A stretch of 64,000 nt of DNA from Anisodus tanguticus. Its lineage: Eukaryota; Streptophyta; Magnoliopsida; Solanales; Solanaceae. Where the stretch lies: contig JAVYJV010000124.1 in NCBI GenBank assembly GCA_034509755.1, forward strand, positions 43,501 through 107,500, in the 5' to 3' direction. Position 1 is the first letter of the stretch; the number at the start of each line of letters is the position of its first letter. Positions 53,053 to 64,000 of the stretch are shown piece after piece. The notes under the pieces were generated by a model. That model was not told where the DNA came from, did not search any database, and saw only the letters and a list, made by a program, of their open reading frames with translations. Both the position numbers and the translations under genes were made by a program.

Positions 53053-53070
53053 ACCAATCCAAAAATTGGT
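53053..53070. repeat. Small inverted repeat ACCAAT/ATTGGT with 6-base loop
   Basis: In the reference unit ACCAAT (53053-53058) is followed by CCAAAA and then its reverse complement ATTGGT (53065-53070). The pair is present in nearly every unit just downstream of the TA run and anchor. It could form a short hairpin on single-stranded DNA, and it puts a CCAAT pentamer on both strands. Loop length changes by one base in a few units (2294, 7784, 30149, 53637). No function is shown. Confidence 0.85.
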
Positions 53071-53094
53071 GAAAATGGTGTGTTTTAGTGCAGG

Positions 53095-53112
53095 CACCAA
53101 GATATCAAGGTG
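53095..53112. repeat. Imperfect dyad CACC-AA-GATATC-AA-GGTG centred on an EcoRV site
   Basis: CACC (53095-53098) and GGTG (53109-53112) are inverted copies around GATATC (53101-53106); only the two AA flanks break the symmetry. Nearly every unit carries it. An EcoRV digest should therefore cut the array into a ladder of about 300 bp. Exceptions are units reading AATATATC instead of AAGATATC, at about 2693-2700 and 11510-11518. Confidence 0.85.
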
Positions 53113-53114
53113 TG

Positions 53115-53206
53115 CAAAGAGAGAACAACATCTCCTTATCAAATTAAGAATAGTGGAACCCTTGTTCTGAGCAGAATCCAAAGAGAGAACAACATCTCCT
53201 TATCAA
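53115..53206 (+). repeat. Pair of identical 28-bp direct repeats inside the unit (64-bp spacing)
   Basis: In the reference unit the same 28 bases, starting CAAAGAGAGAACAACATCTC, occur at 53115-53142 and 53179-53206. Their starts are 64 bp apart. The same pair is present in essentially every unit of the array (for example 1739-1766 and 1803-1830), so the array holds about 414 copies. The repeat points to an old duplication of about 64 bp, or of the 28-bp core, before the unit was amplified. It is one of the best conserved parts of the unit. Rare changes are seen at 11538, 14338, 21221, 41649, 44681, 46190, 51685 and 61610. Confidence 0.95.
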
Positions 53207-56007
53207 CCACATCCTGTTGCCAAACACATTGTATCCATAATGAAGCCCCAACTAATTTAGTATATTAGCATTTTAGCAGTTATTGAAGACAAAATACATT
53301 TCATACTTTCTTCACTGCCAACACGTATATATATATATTATGGTAAAACCAATCCAAAAATTGGTGAAAATGGTGTGTTTTAGTGCAGGCACCAAGATAT
53401 CAAGGTGTGCAAAGAGAGAACAACATCTCCTTATCAAATTAAGAATAGTGGAACCCTTGTTCTGAGCAGAATCCAAAGAGAGAACAACATCTCCTTATCA
53501 ACCACATCCTTTGTTGCCAAACACATTGTATCCATAATGAAGCCCCAACTAATTTAGTATATTAGCATTTTAGCAGTTATTGAAGACAAAATACATTCCA
53601 TACTTTCTTCACTGCCAACATATATATATATATATTATGGTAAAACCAATCCAAAAAATTGGTGAAAATGGTGTGTTTTAGTGCAGGCACCAAGATATCA
53701 AGGTGTGCAAAGAGAGAACAACATCTCCTTATCAAATTAAGAATAGTGGAACCCTTGTTCTGAGCAGAATCCAAAGAGAGAACAACATCTCCTTATCAAC
53801 CACATCCTGTTGCCAAACACATTGTATCCATAATGAAGCCCCAACTAATTTAGTATATTAGCATTTTAGCAGTTATTGAAGACAAAATACATTTCATATA
53901 CTTTCTTTCGCCAACATATATATATATATATATATATATTATGGTAAAACCAATCCAAAAATTGGTGAAAATGGTGTGTTTTAGTGCAGGCACCAAGATA
54001 TCAAGGTGTGCAAAGAGAGAACAACATCTCCTTATCAAATTAAGAATAGTGGAACCCTTGTTCTGAGAAGAATCCAAAGAGAGAACAACATCTCCTTATC
54101 AACCACATCCTTTTGCCAAACACATTGTATCCATAATGAAGCCCCAACTAATTTAGTATATTAGCATTTTAGCAGTTATTAGACAAAATACATTTCATAC
54201 TTTTCTTCACCGCCAACATATATATATATATATTATGGTAAAACCAATCCAAAAATTGGTGAAAATGGTGTGTTTTAGTGCAGGCACCAAGATATCAAGG
54301 TGTGCAAAGAGAGAACAACATCTCCTTATCAAATTAAGAATAGTGGAACCCTTGTTCTGAGCAGAATCCAAAGAGAGAACAACATCTCCTTATCAACCAC
54401 ATCCTGTTGCCAAACACATTGTATCCATAATGAAGCCCCAACTAATTTAGTATATTAGCATTTTAGCAGTTATTGAAGACAAAATACATTTCATACTTTC
54501 TTCACAGCCAACACATATATATATATATATTATGGTAAAACCAATCCAAAAATTGGTGAAAATGGTGTGTTTTAGTGCAGGCACCAAGATATCAAGGTGT
54601 GCAAAGAGAGAACAACATCTCCTTATCAAATTAAGAATAGTGGAACCCTTGTTCTGAGAAGAATCCAAAGAGAGAACAACATCTCCTTATCAACCACATC
54701 CTGTTGCCAAACACATTGTATCCATAATGAAGCCCCAACTAATTTAGTATATTAGCATTTTAGCAGTTATTGAAGACAAAATACATTTCATACTTTCTTC
54801 TCTGCCAACACGTATATATATATTATGGTAAAACCAATCCAAAAATTGGTGAAAATGGTGTGTTTTAGTGCAGGCACCAAGATATCAAGGTGTGCAAAGA
54901 GAGAACAACATCTCCTTATCAAATTAAGAATAGTGGAACCCTTGTTCTGAGCAGAATCCAAAGAGAGAACAACATCTCCTTATCAACCACATCCTGTTGC
55001 CAAACACATTGTATCCATAATGAAGCCCCAACTAATTTAGTATATTAGCATTTTAGCAGTTATTGAAGACAAAATACATTTCATACTTTCTTCACTGCCA
55101 ACACGTATATATATATATATATTATGGTAAAACCAATCCAAAAATTGGTGAAAATGGTGTGTTTTTTAGTGCAGGCACCAAGATATCAAGGTGTGCAAAG
55201 AGAGAACAACATCTCCTTATCAAATTAAGAATAGTGGAACCCTTGTTCGAGCGAGAATCCAAAGAGAGAACAACATCTCCTTATCAACCACATCCTGTTG
55301 CCAAACACATTGTATCCATAATGAAGCCCCAACTAATTTAGTATATTAGCATTTTAGCAGTTATTGAAGACAAAATACATTTCATACTTTCTTCATTGCC
55401 AACATATATATATATATATATTATGGTAAAACCAATCCAAAAATTGGTGAAAATGGTGTGTTTTAGTGCAGGCACCAAGATATCAAGGTGTGCAAAGAGA
55501 GAACAACATCTCCTTATCAAATTAAGAATAGTGGAACCCTTGTTCTGAGAAGAATCCAAAGAGAGAACAACATCTCCTTATCAACCACACCACATCCTGT
55601 TGCCAAACACATTGTATCCATAATGAAGCCCCAACTAATTTAGTATATTAGCATTTTAGCATTTTAGCGTTATTGAAGACAAAATACATTACATACTTTC
55701 TTGATTGCCAACACGTATATATATATATATATTATGGTAAAACCAATCCAAAAATTGGTGAAAATGGTGTGTTTTAGTGCAGGCACCAAGATATCAAGGT
55801 GTGCAAAGAGAGAACAACATCTCCTTATCAAATTAAGAATAGTGGAACCCTTGTTCTGAGCAGAATCCAAAGAGAGAACAACATCTCCTTATCAACCACA
55901 TCCTGTTGCCAAACACATTGTATCCATAATGAAGCCCCAACTAATTTAGTATATTAGCATTTTAGCAGTTATTGAAGACAAAATACATTTCATACTTTCT
56001 TTTCTTC

Positions 56008-56038
<31 letters not shown>

Positions 56039-57213
56039 TATGGTAAAACCAATCCAAAAATTGGTGAAAATGGTGTGTTTTAGTGCAGGCACCAAGATAT
56101 CAAGGTGTGCAAAGAGAGAACAACATCTCCTTATCAAATTAAGAATAGTGGAACCCTTGTTTCGAGCAGAATCCAAAGAGAGAACAACATCTCCTTATCA
56201 ACCACATCCTGTTGCCAAACACATTGTATCCATAATGAAGCCCCAACTAATTTAGTATATTAGCATTTTAGCAGTTATTGAAGACAAAATACATTTCATA
56301 CTTTCTTCACGCAACACAACATATATATATATATATTATGGTAAAACCAATCCAAAAATTGGTGAAAATGGTGTGTTTTAGTGCAGGCACCAAGATATCA
56401 AGGTGTGCAAAGAGAGAACAACATCTCCTTATCAAATTAAGAATAGTGGAACCCTTGTTCGAGCGAGAATCCAAAGAGAGAACAACATCTCCTTATCAAC
56501 CACATCCTGTTGCCAAACACATTGTATCCATAATGAAGCCCCAACTAATTTAGTATATTAGCATTTTAGCAGTTATTGAAGACAAAATACATTCATACAT
56601 ACTTTCTTCATCGCCAACATATATATATATATATATATATTATGGTAAAACCAATCCAAAAATTGGTCAAAAAAATTGTGTTTTAGTGCAGGCACCAAGA
56701 TATCAAGGTGTGCAAAGAGAGAACAACATCTCCTTATCAAATTAAGAATAGTGGAACCCTTGTTCTGAGAAGAATCCAAAGAGAGAACAACATCTCCTTA
56801 TCAACCACATCCTGTTGCCAAACACATTGTATCCATAATGAAGCCCCAACTAATTTAGTATATTAGCATTTTAGCAGTTATTGAAGACAAAATACATTTC
56901 ATACTTTCTTCACTGCCAACATATATATATATATATTATGGTAAAACCAATCCAAAAATTGGTGAAAATGGTGTGTTTTAGTGCAGGCACCAAGATATCA
57001 AGGTGTGCAAAGAGAGAACAACATCTCCTTATCAAATTAAGAATAGTGGAACCCTTGTTCTGAGAAGAATCCAAAGAGAGAACAACATCTCCTTATCAAC
57101 CACATCCTGTTGCCAAACACATTGTATCCATAATGAAGCCCCAACTAATTTAGTATATTAGCATTTTAGCAGTTTATTGAAGACAAAATACATTTCATAC
57201 TTTCTTTCATCGC

Positions 57214-57250
<37 letters not shown>

Positions 57251-58749
57251 GGTAAAACCAATCCAAAAATTGGTGAAAATGGTGTGTTTTAGTGCAGGCA
57301 CCAAGATATCAAGGTGTGCAAAGAGAGAACAACATCTCCTTATCAAATTAAGAATAGTGGAACCCTTGTTCGAGAGAATCCAAAGAGAGAACAACATCTC
57401 CTTATCAACCACATCCTGTTGCCAAACACATTGTATCCATAATGAAGCCCCAACTAATTTAGTATATTAGCATTTTAGCAGTTATTGAAGACAAAATACA
57501 TTTCATACTTTCTTCACTGCCAACATATATATATATATATATATATTATGGTAAAACCAATCCAAAAATTGGTGAAAATGGTGTGTTTTAGTGCAGGCAC
57601 CAAGATATCAAGGTGTGCAAAGAGAGAACAACATCTCCTTATCAAATTAAGAATAGTGGAACCCTTGTTCTGAGCAGAATCCAAAGAGAGAACAACATCT
57701 CCTTATCAACCACATCCTGTTGCCAAACACATTGTATCCATAATGAAGCCCCAACTAATTTAGTATATTAGCATTTTAGCAGTTATTGAAGACAAAATAC
57801 ATTTCATACTTTCTTCTCTGCCAACATATATATATATATATATATATATTATGGTAAAACCAATCCAAAAATTGGTGAAAATGGTGTGTTTTAGTGCAGG
57901 CACCAAGATATCAAGGTGTGCAAAGAGAGAACAACATCTCCTTATCAAATTAAGAATAGTGGAACCCTTGTTCGAGCAGAATCCAAAGAGAGAACAACAT
58001 CTCCTTATCAACCACATCCTGTTGCCAAACACATTGTATCCATAATGAAGCCCCAACTAATTTAGTATATTAGCATTTTAGCAGTTATTGAAGACAAAAT
58101 ACATTTCATACTTTCTTCACTGCCAACACGTATATATATATATATATTATGGTAAAACCAATCCAAAAATTGGTGAAAATGGTGTGTTAGTGCAGGCACC
58201 AAGATATCAAGGTGTGCAAAGAGAGAACAACATCTCCTTATCAAATTAAGAATAGTGGAACCCTTGTTCTGAGCAGAATCCAAAGAGAGAACAACATCTC
58301 CTTATCAACCACATCCTGTTGCCAAACACATTGTATCCATAATGAAGCCCCAACTAATTTAGTATATTAGCATTTTAGCAGTTATTGAAGACAAAATACA
58401 TTTCATACTTTTCATACTTTCTTCACTGCCAACACGTATATATATATATTATGGTAAAACCAATCCAAAAATTGGTGAAAATGGTGTGTTTTAGTGCAGG
58501 CACCAAGATATCAAGGTGTGCAAAGAGAGAACAACATCTCCTTATCAAATTAAGAATAGTGGAACCCTTGTTCTGAGCAGAATCCAAAGAGAGAACAACA
58601 TCTCCTTATCAACCACATCCTGTTGCCAAACACATTGTATCCATAATGAAGCCCCAACTAATTTAGTATATTAGCATTTTAGCAGTTATTGAAGACAAAA
58701 TAAAATACATTACTTTCTTCTTCACACACAACATATATATATATATATA

Positions 58750-61700
58750 TATTATGGTAAAACCAATCCAAAAATTGGTGAAAATGGTGTGTTTTAGTGC
58801 AGGCACCAAGATATCAAGGTGTGCAAAGAGAGAACAACATCTCCTTATCAAATTAAGAATAGTGGAACCCTTGTTCGAGCGAGAATCCAAAGAGAGAACA
58901 ACATCTCCTTATCAACCACATCCTGTTGCCAAACACATTGTATCCATAATGAAGCCCCAACTAATTTAGTATATTAGCATTTTAGCAGTTATTGAAGACA
59001 AAATACATTTCATACTTTTTTCTCTGCCAACACGTATATATATATATATATATATTATGGTAAAACCAATCCAAAAATTGGTGAAAATGGTGTGTTTTAG
59101 TGCAGGCACCAAGATATCAAGGTGTGCAAAGAGAGAACAACATCTCCTTATCAAATTAAGAATAGTGGAACCCTTGTTAGAGAAGAATCCAAAGAGAGAA
59201 CAACATCTCCTTATCAACCACATCCTGTTGCCAAACACATTGTATCCATAATGAAGCCCCAACTAATTTAGTATATTAGCATTTTTTTAGCAGTTATTGA
59301 AGACAAAATACATTTCATACTTTCTTCTTTCGCCAACATATATATATATATATTATGGTAAAACCAATCCAAAAATTGGTGAAAATGGTGTGTTTTAGTG
59401 CAGGCACCAAGATATCAAGGTGTGCAAAGAGAGAACAACATCTCCTTATCAAATTAAGAATAGTGGAACCCTTGTTCGAGCGAGAATCCAAAGAGAGAAC
59501 AACATCTCCTTATCAACCACATCCTGTTGCCAAACACATTGTATCCATAATGAAGCCCCAACTAATTTAGTATATTAGCATTTTAGCAGTTATTGAAGAC
59601 AAAATACATTTCATACTTTCTTCACTTCACTGCCAACATATATATATATATATTATGGTAAAACCAATCCAAAAATTGGGTGAAAATGGTGTGTTTTAGT
59701 GCAGGCACCAAGATATCAAGGTGTGCAAAGAGAGAACAACATCTCCTTATCAAATTAAGAATAGTGGAACCCTTGTTCGAGCGAGAATCCAAAGAGAGAA
59801 CAACATCTCCTTATCAACCACATCCTGTTGCCAAACACATTGTATCCATAATGAAGCCCCAACTAATTTAGTATATTAGCATTTTAGCAGTTATTGAAGA
59901 CAAAATACATTTCATACTTTCTTCACTTGCCAACACAATACGTATATATATATATTATGGTAAAACCAATCCAAAAATTGGTGAAAATGGTGTGTTTTAG
60001 TGCAGGCACCAAGATATCAAGGTGTGCAAAGAGAGAACAACATCTCCTTATCAAATTAAGAATAGTGGAACCCTTGTTCGAGCGAGAATCCAAAGAGAGA
60101 ACAACATCTCCTTATCAACCACATCCTGTTGCCAAACACATTGTATCCATAATGAAGCCCCAACTAATTTAATTTAGTATATTAGCATTTTTTAGCAGTT
60201 ATTGAAGACAAAATACATTTCATACTTTCTTCACTCGCCAACATATATATACAACATATATATATATATATTATGGTAAAACCAATCCAAAAATTGGTGA
60301 AAATGGTGTGTTTTAGTGCAGGCACCAAGATATCAAGGTGTGCAAAGAGAGAACAACATCTCCTTATCAAATTAAGAATAGTGGAACCCTTTGAGAGAGA
60401 ATCCAAAGAGAGAACAACATCTCCTTATCAACCACATCCTGTTGCCAAACACATTGTATCCATAATGAAGCCCCAACTAATTTAGTATATTAGCATTTTA
60501 GCAGTTATTGAAGACAAAATACATTTCATACTTTCTTCACTTTACACGCCAACATATATATATATATATATTATGGTAAAACCAATCCAAAAATTGGTGA
60601 AAATGGTGTGTTTTAGTGCAGGCACCAAGATATCAAGGTGTGCAAAGAGAGAACAACATCTCCTTATCAAATTAAGAATAGTGGAACCCTTGTTTTGAGC
60701 AGAATCCAAAGAGAGAACAACATCTCCTTATCAACCACATCCTGTTGCCAAACACATTGTATCCATAATGAAGCCCCAACTAATTTAGTATATTAGCATT
60801 TTAGCAGTTATTGAAGAAGACAAAATACATTTCATACTTTCTTCACTGCCAACATATATATATATATATATATTATGGTAAAACCAATCCAAAAATTGGT
60901 GAAAATGGTGTGTTTTAGTGCAGGCACCAAGATATCAAGGTGTGCAAAGAGAGAACAACATCTCCTTATCAAATTAAGAATAGTGGAACCCTTGTTCTGA
61001 GAAGAATCCAAAGAGAGAACAACATCTCCTTATCAACCACATCCTGTTGCCAAACACATTGTATCCATAATGAAGCCCCAACTAATTTAGTATATTAGCA
61101 TTTTAGCAGTTATTGAAGACAAAATACATTTCATACTTTCTTTCTGCCAACACGTATATATATATATATTATGGTAAAACCAATCCAAAAATTGGGTGAA
61201 AATGGTGTGTTTTAGTGCAGGCACCAAGATATCAAGGTGTGCAAAGAGAGAACAACATCTCCTTATCAAATTAAGAATAGTGGAACCCTTGTTCGAAGCG
61301 AGAATCCAAAGAGAGAACAACATCTCCTTATCAACCACATCCTGTTGCCAAACACATTGTATCCATAATGAAGCCCCCACTAATTTAGTATATTAGCATT
61401 TTAGTTAGTTATTGAAGACAAAATACATTTCATACTTTCTTCACTGCCAACACGCCAACACGTATATATATATATTATGGTAAAACCAATCCAAAAATTG
61501 GTGAAAATGGTGTGTTTTAGTGCAGGCACCAAGATATCAAGGTGTGCAAAGAGAGAACAACATCTCCTTATCAAATTAAGAATAGTGGAACCCTTGTTCA
61601 GAGCAGAATCCAAAAAGAGAACAACATCTCCTTATCAACCACATCCTGTTGCCAAACACATTGTATCCATAATGAAGCCCCCACTAATTTAGTATATTAG

Positions 61701-63200
61701 CATTTTTAGCAGTTATTGAAGACAAAATACATTTCATACTTTCTTCACTTTGCCAACATATATATATATATATATTATGGTAAAACCAATCCAAAAATTG
61801 GTGAAAATGGTGTGTTTTAGTGCAGGCACCAAGATATCAAGGTGTGCAAAGAGAGAACAACATCTCCTTATCAAATTAAGAATAGTGGAACCCTTGTTCG
61901 AGCGAGAATCCAAAGAGAGAACAACATCTCCTTATCAACCACATCCTGTTGCCAAACACATTGTATCCATAATGAAGCCCCAACTAATTTAGTATATTAG
62001 CATTTTAGCAGTTATTGAAGACAAAATACATTTCATACTTTTTTTCTTCACGCCAACATATATATATATATATATATATATTATGGTAAAACCAATCCAA
62101 AAATTGGTAAAAAAAAATGGTGTGTTTTAGTGCAGGCACCAAGATATCAAGGTGTGCAAAGAGAGAACAACATCTCCTTATCAAATTAAGAATAGTGGAA
62201 CCCTTGTTCGAGCGAGAATCCAAAGAGAGAACAACATCTCCTTATCAACCACATCCTGTTGCCAAACACATTGTATCCATAATGAAGCCCCAACTAATTT
62301 AGTATATTAGCATTTTAGCAGTTATTGAAGACAAAATACATTCATCATACTTTCTTCACTTTGCCATACACATATATATATATATATATATTATGGTAAA
62401 ACCAATCCAAAAATTGGTGAAAATGGTGTGTTTTAGTGCAGGCACCAAGATATCAAGGTGTGCAAAGAGAGAACAACATCTCCTTATCAAATTAAGAATA
62501 GTGGAACCCTTGTTCGAAGCGAGAATCCAAAGAGAGAACAACATCTCCTTATCAACCACATCCTGTTGCCAAACACATTGTATCCATAATGAAGCCCCAA
62601 CTAATTTAGTATATTAGCATTTTAGCAGTTATTGAAGACAAAATACATTTCATACTTTCTTTTTGCCAACATATATATATATATATATATTATGGTATTA
62701 TGGTAAAATCCAATCCAAAAATGGTGAAAATGGTGTGTTTTAGTGCAGGCACCAAGATATCAAGGTGTGCAAAGAGAGAACAACATCTCCTTATCAAATT
62801 AAGAATAGTGGAACCCTTGTTCGAGAGAATCCAAAGAGAGAACAACATCTCCTTATCAACCACATCCTTTTTGCCAAACACATTGTATCCATAATGAAGC
62901 CCCAACTAATTTAGTATATTAGCATTTTAGCAGTTATTGAAGACAAAATACATTTCATACTTTCTTCTTTGCCACACAACAATATATATATATATATATA
63001 TATTATGGTAAAACCAATCCAAAAATTGGTGAAAATGGTGTGTTTTAGTGCAGGCACCAAGATATCAAGGTGTGCAAAGAGAGAACAACATCTCCTTATC
63101 AAATTAAGAATAGTGGAACCCTTGTTCTGAGCGAGAATCCAAAGAGAGAACAACATCTCCTTATCAACCACATCCTGTTGCCAAACACATTGTATCCATA
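58750..63200 (+). repeat. Sub-domain marked by a GAGCGAGAATCC variant
   Basis: Within domain D, site 2 reads GTTCGAGCGAGAATCC in the units near 58876, 59475, 59776, 60078, 61899 and 62210. Related forms occur near 60391, 61293, 62513, 62820 and 63124. Isolated earlier copies are near 55253 and 56460. Before about 55 kb the closest form is GAGCGAGAAGAATCC near 42605. The clustering indicates local spread of one variant. Units of the common type are interspersed (for example near 58564 and 60694). Confidence 0.7.
62686..62725 (+). repeat. Unit with duplicated anchor and altered hairpin
   Basis: Here the sequence after the TA run reads TATTATGGTATTATGGTAAA, a 9-bp duplication of the anchor. It is followed by ATCCAATCC and a shortened AAATGG in place of AAAATTGG, so the ACCAAT/ATTGGT hairpin is lost. 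It is the most altered hairpin region I noticed in domain D. Confidence 0.85.
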
Positions 63201-63279
63201 ATGAAGCCCCAACTAATTTAGTATATTAGCATTTTAGCAGTTATTGAAGACAAAATACATTTCATACTTTCTTCACTGC

Positions 63280-63314
<35 letters not shown>

Positions 63315-63588
63315 GGTAAAACCAATCCAAAAATTGGTGAAAATGGTGTGTTTTAGTGCAGGCACCAAGATATCAAGGTGTGCAAAGAGAGAACAACATC
63401 TCCTTATCAAATTAAGAATAGTGGAACCCTTGTTCTGAGCAGAATCCAAAGAGAGAACAACATCTCCTTATCAACCACATCCTGTTGCCAAACACATTGT
63501 ATCCATAATGAAGCCCCAACTAATTTAGTATATTAGCATTTTAGCAGTTATTGAAGACAAAATACATTTCATACTTTCTTCACTGCCA

Positions 63589-63625
<37 letters not shown>

Positions 63626-64000
63626 GGTAAAACCAATCCAAAAATTGGTGAAAATGGTGTGTTTTAGTGCAGGCACCAAGATATCAAGGTGTGCAAAGAG
63701 AGAACAACATCTCCTTATCAAATTAAGAATAGTGGAAACCCTTGTTCGAGCAGAATCCAAAGAGAGAACAACATCTCCTTATCAACCACATCCTGTTGCC
63801 AAACACATTGTATCCATAATGAAGCCCCAACTAATTTAGTATATTAGCATTTTAGCAGTTATTGAAGACAAAATACATTTCATACTTTCTTCTTTGCCAA
63901 CACGTATATATATATATTATGGTAAAACCAATCCAAAAATTGGTGAAAATGGTGTGTTTTAGTGCAGGCACCAAGATATCAAGGTGTGCAAAGAGAGAAC

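Larger units (their letters stand above)
53045..53339 (+). repeat. Reference unit of the satellite (domain D type, 295 bp)
   Basis: This unit is close to the common form and serves as a map. It runs from one ATGGTAAA anchor to the next. In order: the anchor; the ACCAAT/ATTGGT hairpin (53053-53070); GGTGAAAATGGTGTGTTTTA; variable site 1, GTGCAGGCACC; the EcoRV dyad (53095-53112); direct repeat copy 1 (53115-53142); AATTAAGAATAGTGGAACCC; variable site 2, GTTCTGAGCAGAATCC; direct repeat copy 2 (53179-53206); variable site 3, CCTGTTGCC; AAACACATTGTATCCATAAT; GAAGCCCCAACTAATTTAG; TATATTAGCATTTTAG; variable site 4, CAGTTATTG; GACAAAATACATTTCATAC; variable site 5, CTTCACTGCCAAC; and the TA run leading to the next anchor. 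Confidence 0.93.
1560..64000 (+). repeat. Satellite DNA array, about 302-bp unit, roughly 207 copies, head to tail
   Basis: One unit recurs without a break from the pol junction to the right end of the window. Hand-counting the anchor ATGGTAAA gives 207 copies from 1667 to 63919, a mean spacing of about 302 bp. Spacings range from about 292 bp (2002 to 2294) to 361 bp (8990 to 9351), mostly set by the length of an internal TA run. All units face the same way. Outside a few variable sites, the units differ by very few substitutions. No transposon, gene or other DNA interrupts the array. Arrays of this kind are usual at centromeres, pericentromeres and subtelomeres of plants, but nothing in the window shows which. 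I do not recognise the unit as a named satellite family. The array's right end is outside the window. Confidence 0.98.
47311..64000 (+). repeat. Array domain D: homogeneous TpG-type units
   Basis: About 56 units running off the right end. Site 1 is GCAGGCACC almost throughout (GCAGCACC at about 50996), site 3 is mostly CCTGTTGCC, site 4 CAGTTATTG, and site 5 often CACTGCC or CACAGCC. Site 2 is mainly GTTCTGAGCAGAATCC, with GTTCTGAGAAGAATCC also common. Several CpG positions of domain B read TpG here. The left sequence next to the TA run (CTTCA..CAAC) is the least stable part, with many short duplications and losses. Confidence 0.85.

Noticed and set aside
53053..53070. Rho-independent terminator from the hairpin in each unit
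   Set aside because: The stem is only six base pairs, AT-rich and without a following T run. This is eukaryotic satellite DNA.
1896..64000. Many similar 60-98 residue reading frames on both strands of the array (for example those starting MVKPIQKLVK or MKTKYISYF, or ending in a tyrosine-isoleucine run)
   Set aside because: They repeat once per satellite unit, occur on both strands over the same bases, change frame with small indels, and draw their tyrosine-isoleucine stretches from the TA run. They are by-products of the repeat and not genes.
1560..64000. LTR or subterminal repeat of the neighbouring retroelement as the origin of the satellite
   Set aside because: The visible pol sequence shares no stretch with the unit, and the junction falls in the reverse transcriptase gene and not next to an LTR. 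The idea cannot be excluded without the full element, but nothing here supports it.
1560..64000. Telomere-type repeats, rDNA spacer or tRNA-derived SINE as the identity of the array
   Set aside because: There is no TTTAGGG run, no rRNA or tRNA gene sequence, and no A/B box pattern or poly-A tail in the unit.

Overview
The window reads as plant nuclear DNA, probably from a eudicot. It has two parts: about 1.56 kb of a dead Ty3/gypsy-type retrotransposon at the left end, and about 62.4 kb of one uninterrupted head-to-tail satellite array that runs off the right end. I see no intact protein-coding gene, tRNA, rRNA or CRISPR array. The wording of the retroelement pol fragment resembles chromovirus (Tekay/Del-like) elements common in eudicots, perhaps Solanaceae. 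This is recollection of family sequence, not a search result.

Positions 1-1560 (minus strand) carry, in transcription order, the reverse transcriptase core, its connection segment, RNase H, the tether to integrase and the integrase zinc-binding domain. The reading frame is broken at least four times by frameshifts and twice by TGG-to-TAG-type stops. The third RNase H catalytic aspartate is replaced by valine. No LTR, gag or protease is visible. The reverse transcriptase homology stops where the satellite starts, at about 1557-1560.

Positions 1560-64000 are a satellite with a unit of about 302 bp. I count 207 copies of the ATGGTAAA anchor by hand, from 1667 to 63919. All are in the same orientation, with no inserted transposon. 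Each unit holds a (TA)n microsatellite at a fixed place (roughly 5 to 36 copies), a small CCAAT/ATTGG hairpin, an imperfect dyad centred on an EcoRV site, and two identical 28-bp direct repeats 64 bp apart. Unit length varies mostly through the TA tract.

The array is divided into sequence domains. Edge domain A (1.56-8.3 kb) is the most diverse and starts with two copies of a five-unit higher-order repeat of about 1.55 kb. Domain B (8.3-38.2 kb) is rich in CpG at several diagnostic sites. Domain C (38.2-47.3 kb) mixes both types. Domain D (47.3-64 kb) is TpG-rich and more uniform, with a sub-domain at about 58.8-63.2 kb marked by a GAGCGAGAATCC variant.

The most important observation is that variation between units is concentrated at a few fixed sites, where units show allele 1, allele 2, both alleles inserted together, or neither. 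That pattern could come from long-read consensus errors at variant or methylated positions, or from an unusual indel process at CpG sites. It should be settled before the array is interpreted. The many 60-98 residue frames in the array are by-products of repeating the same unit and are not genes.
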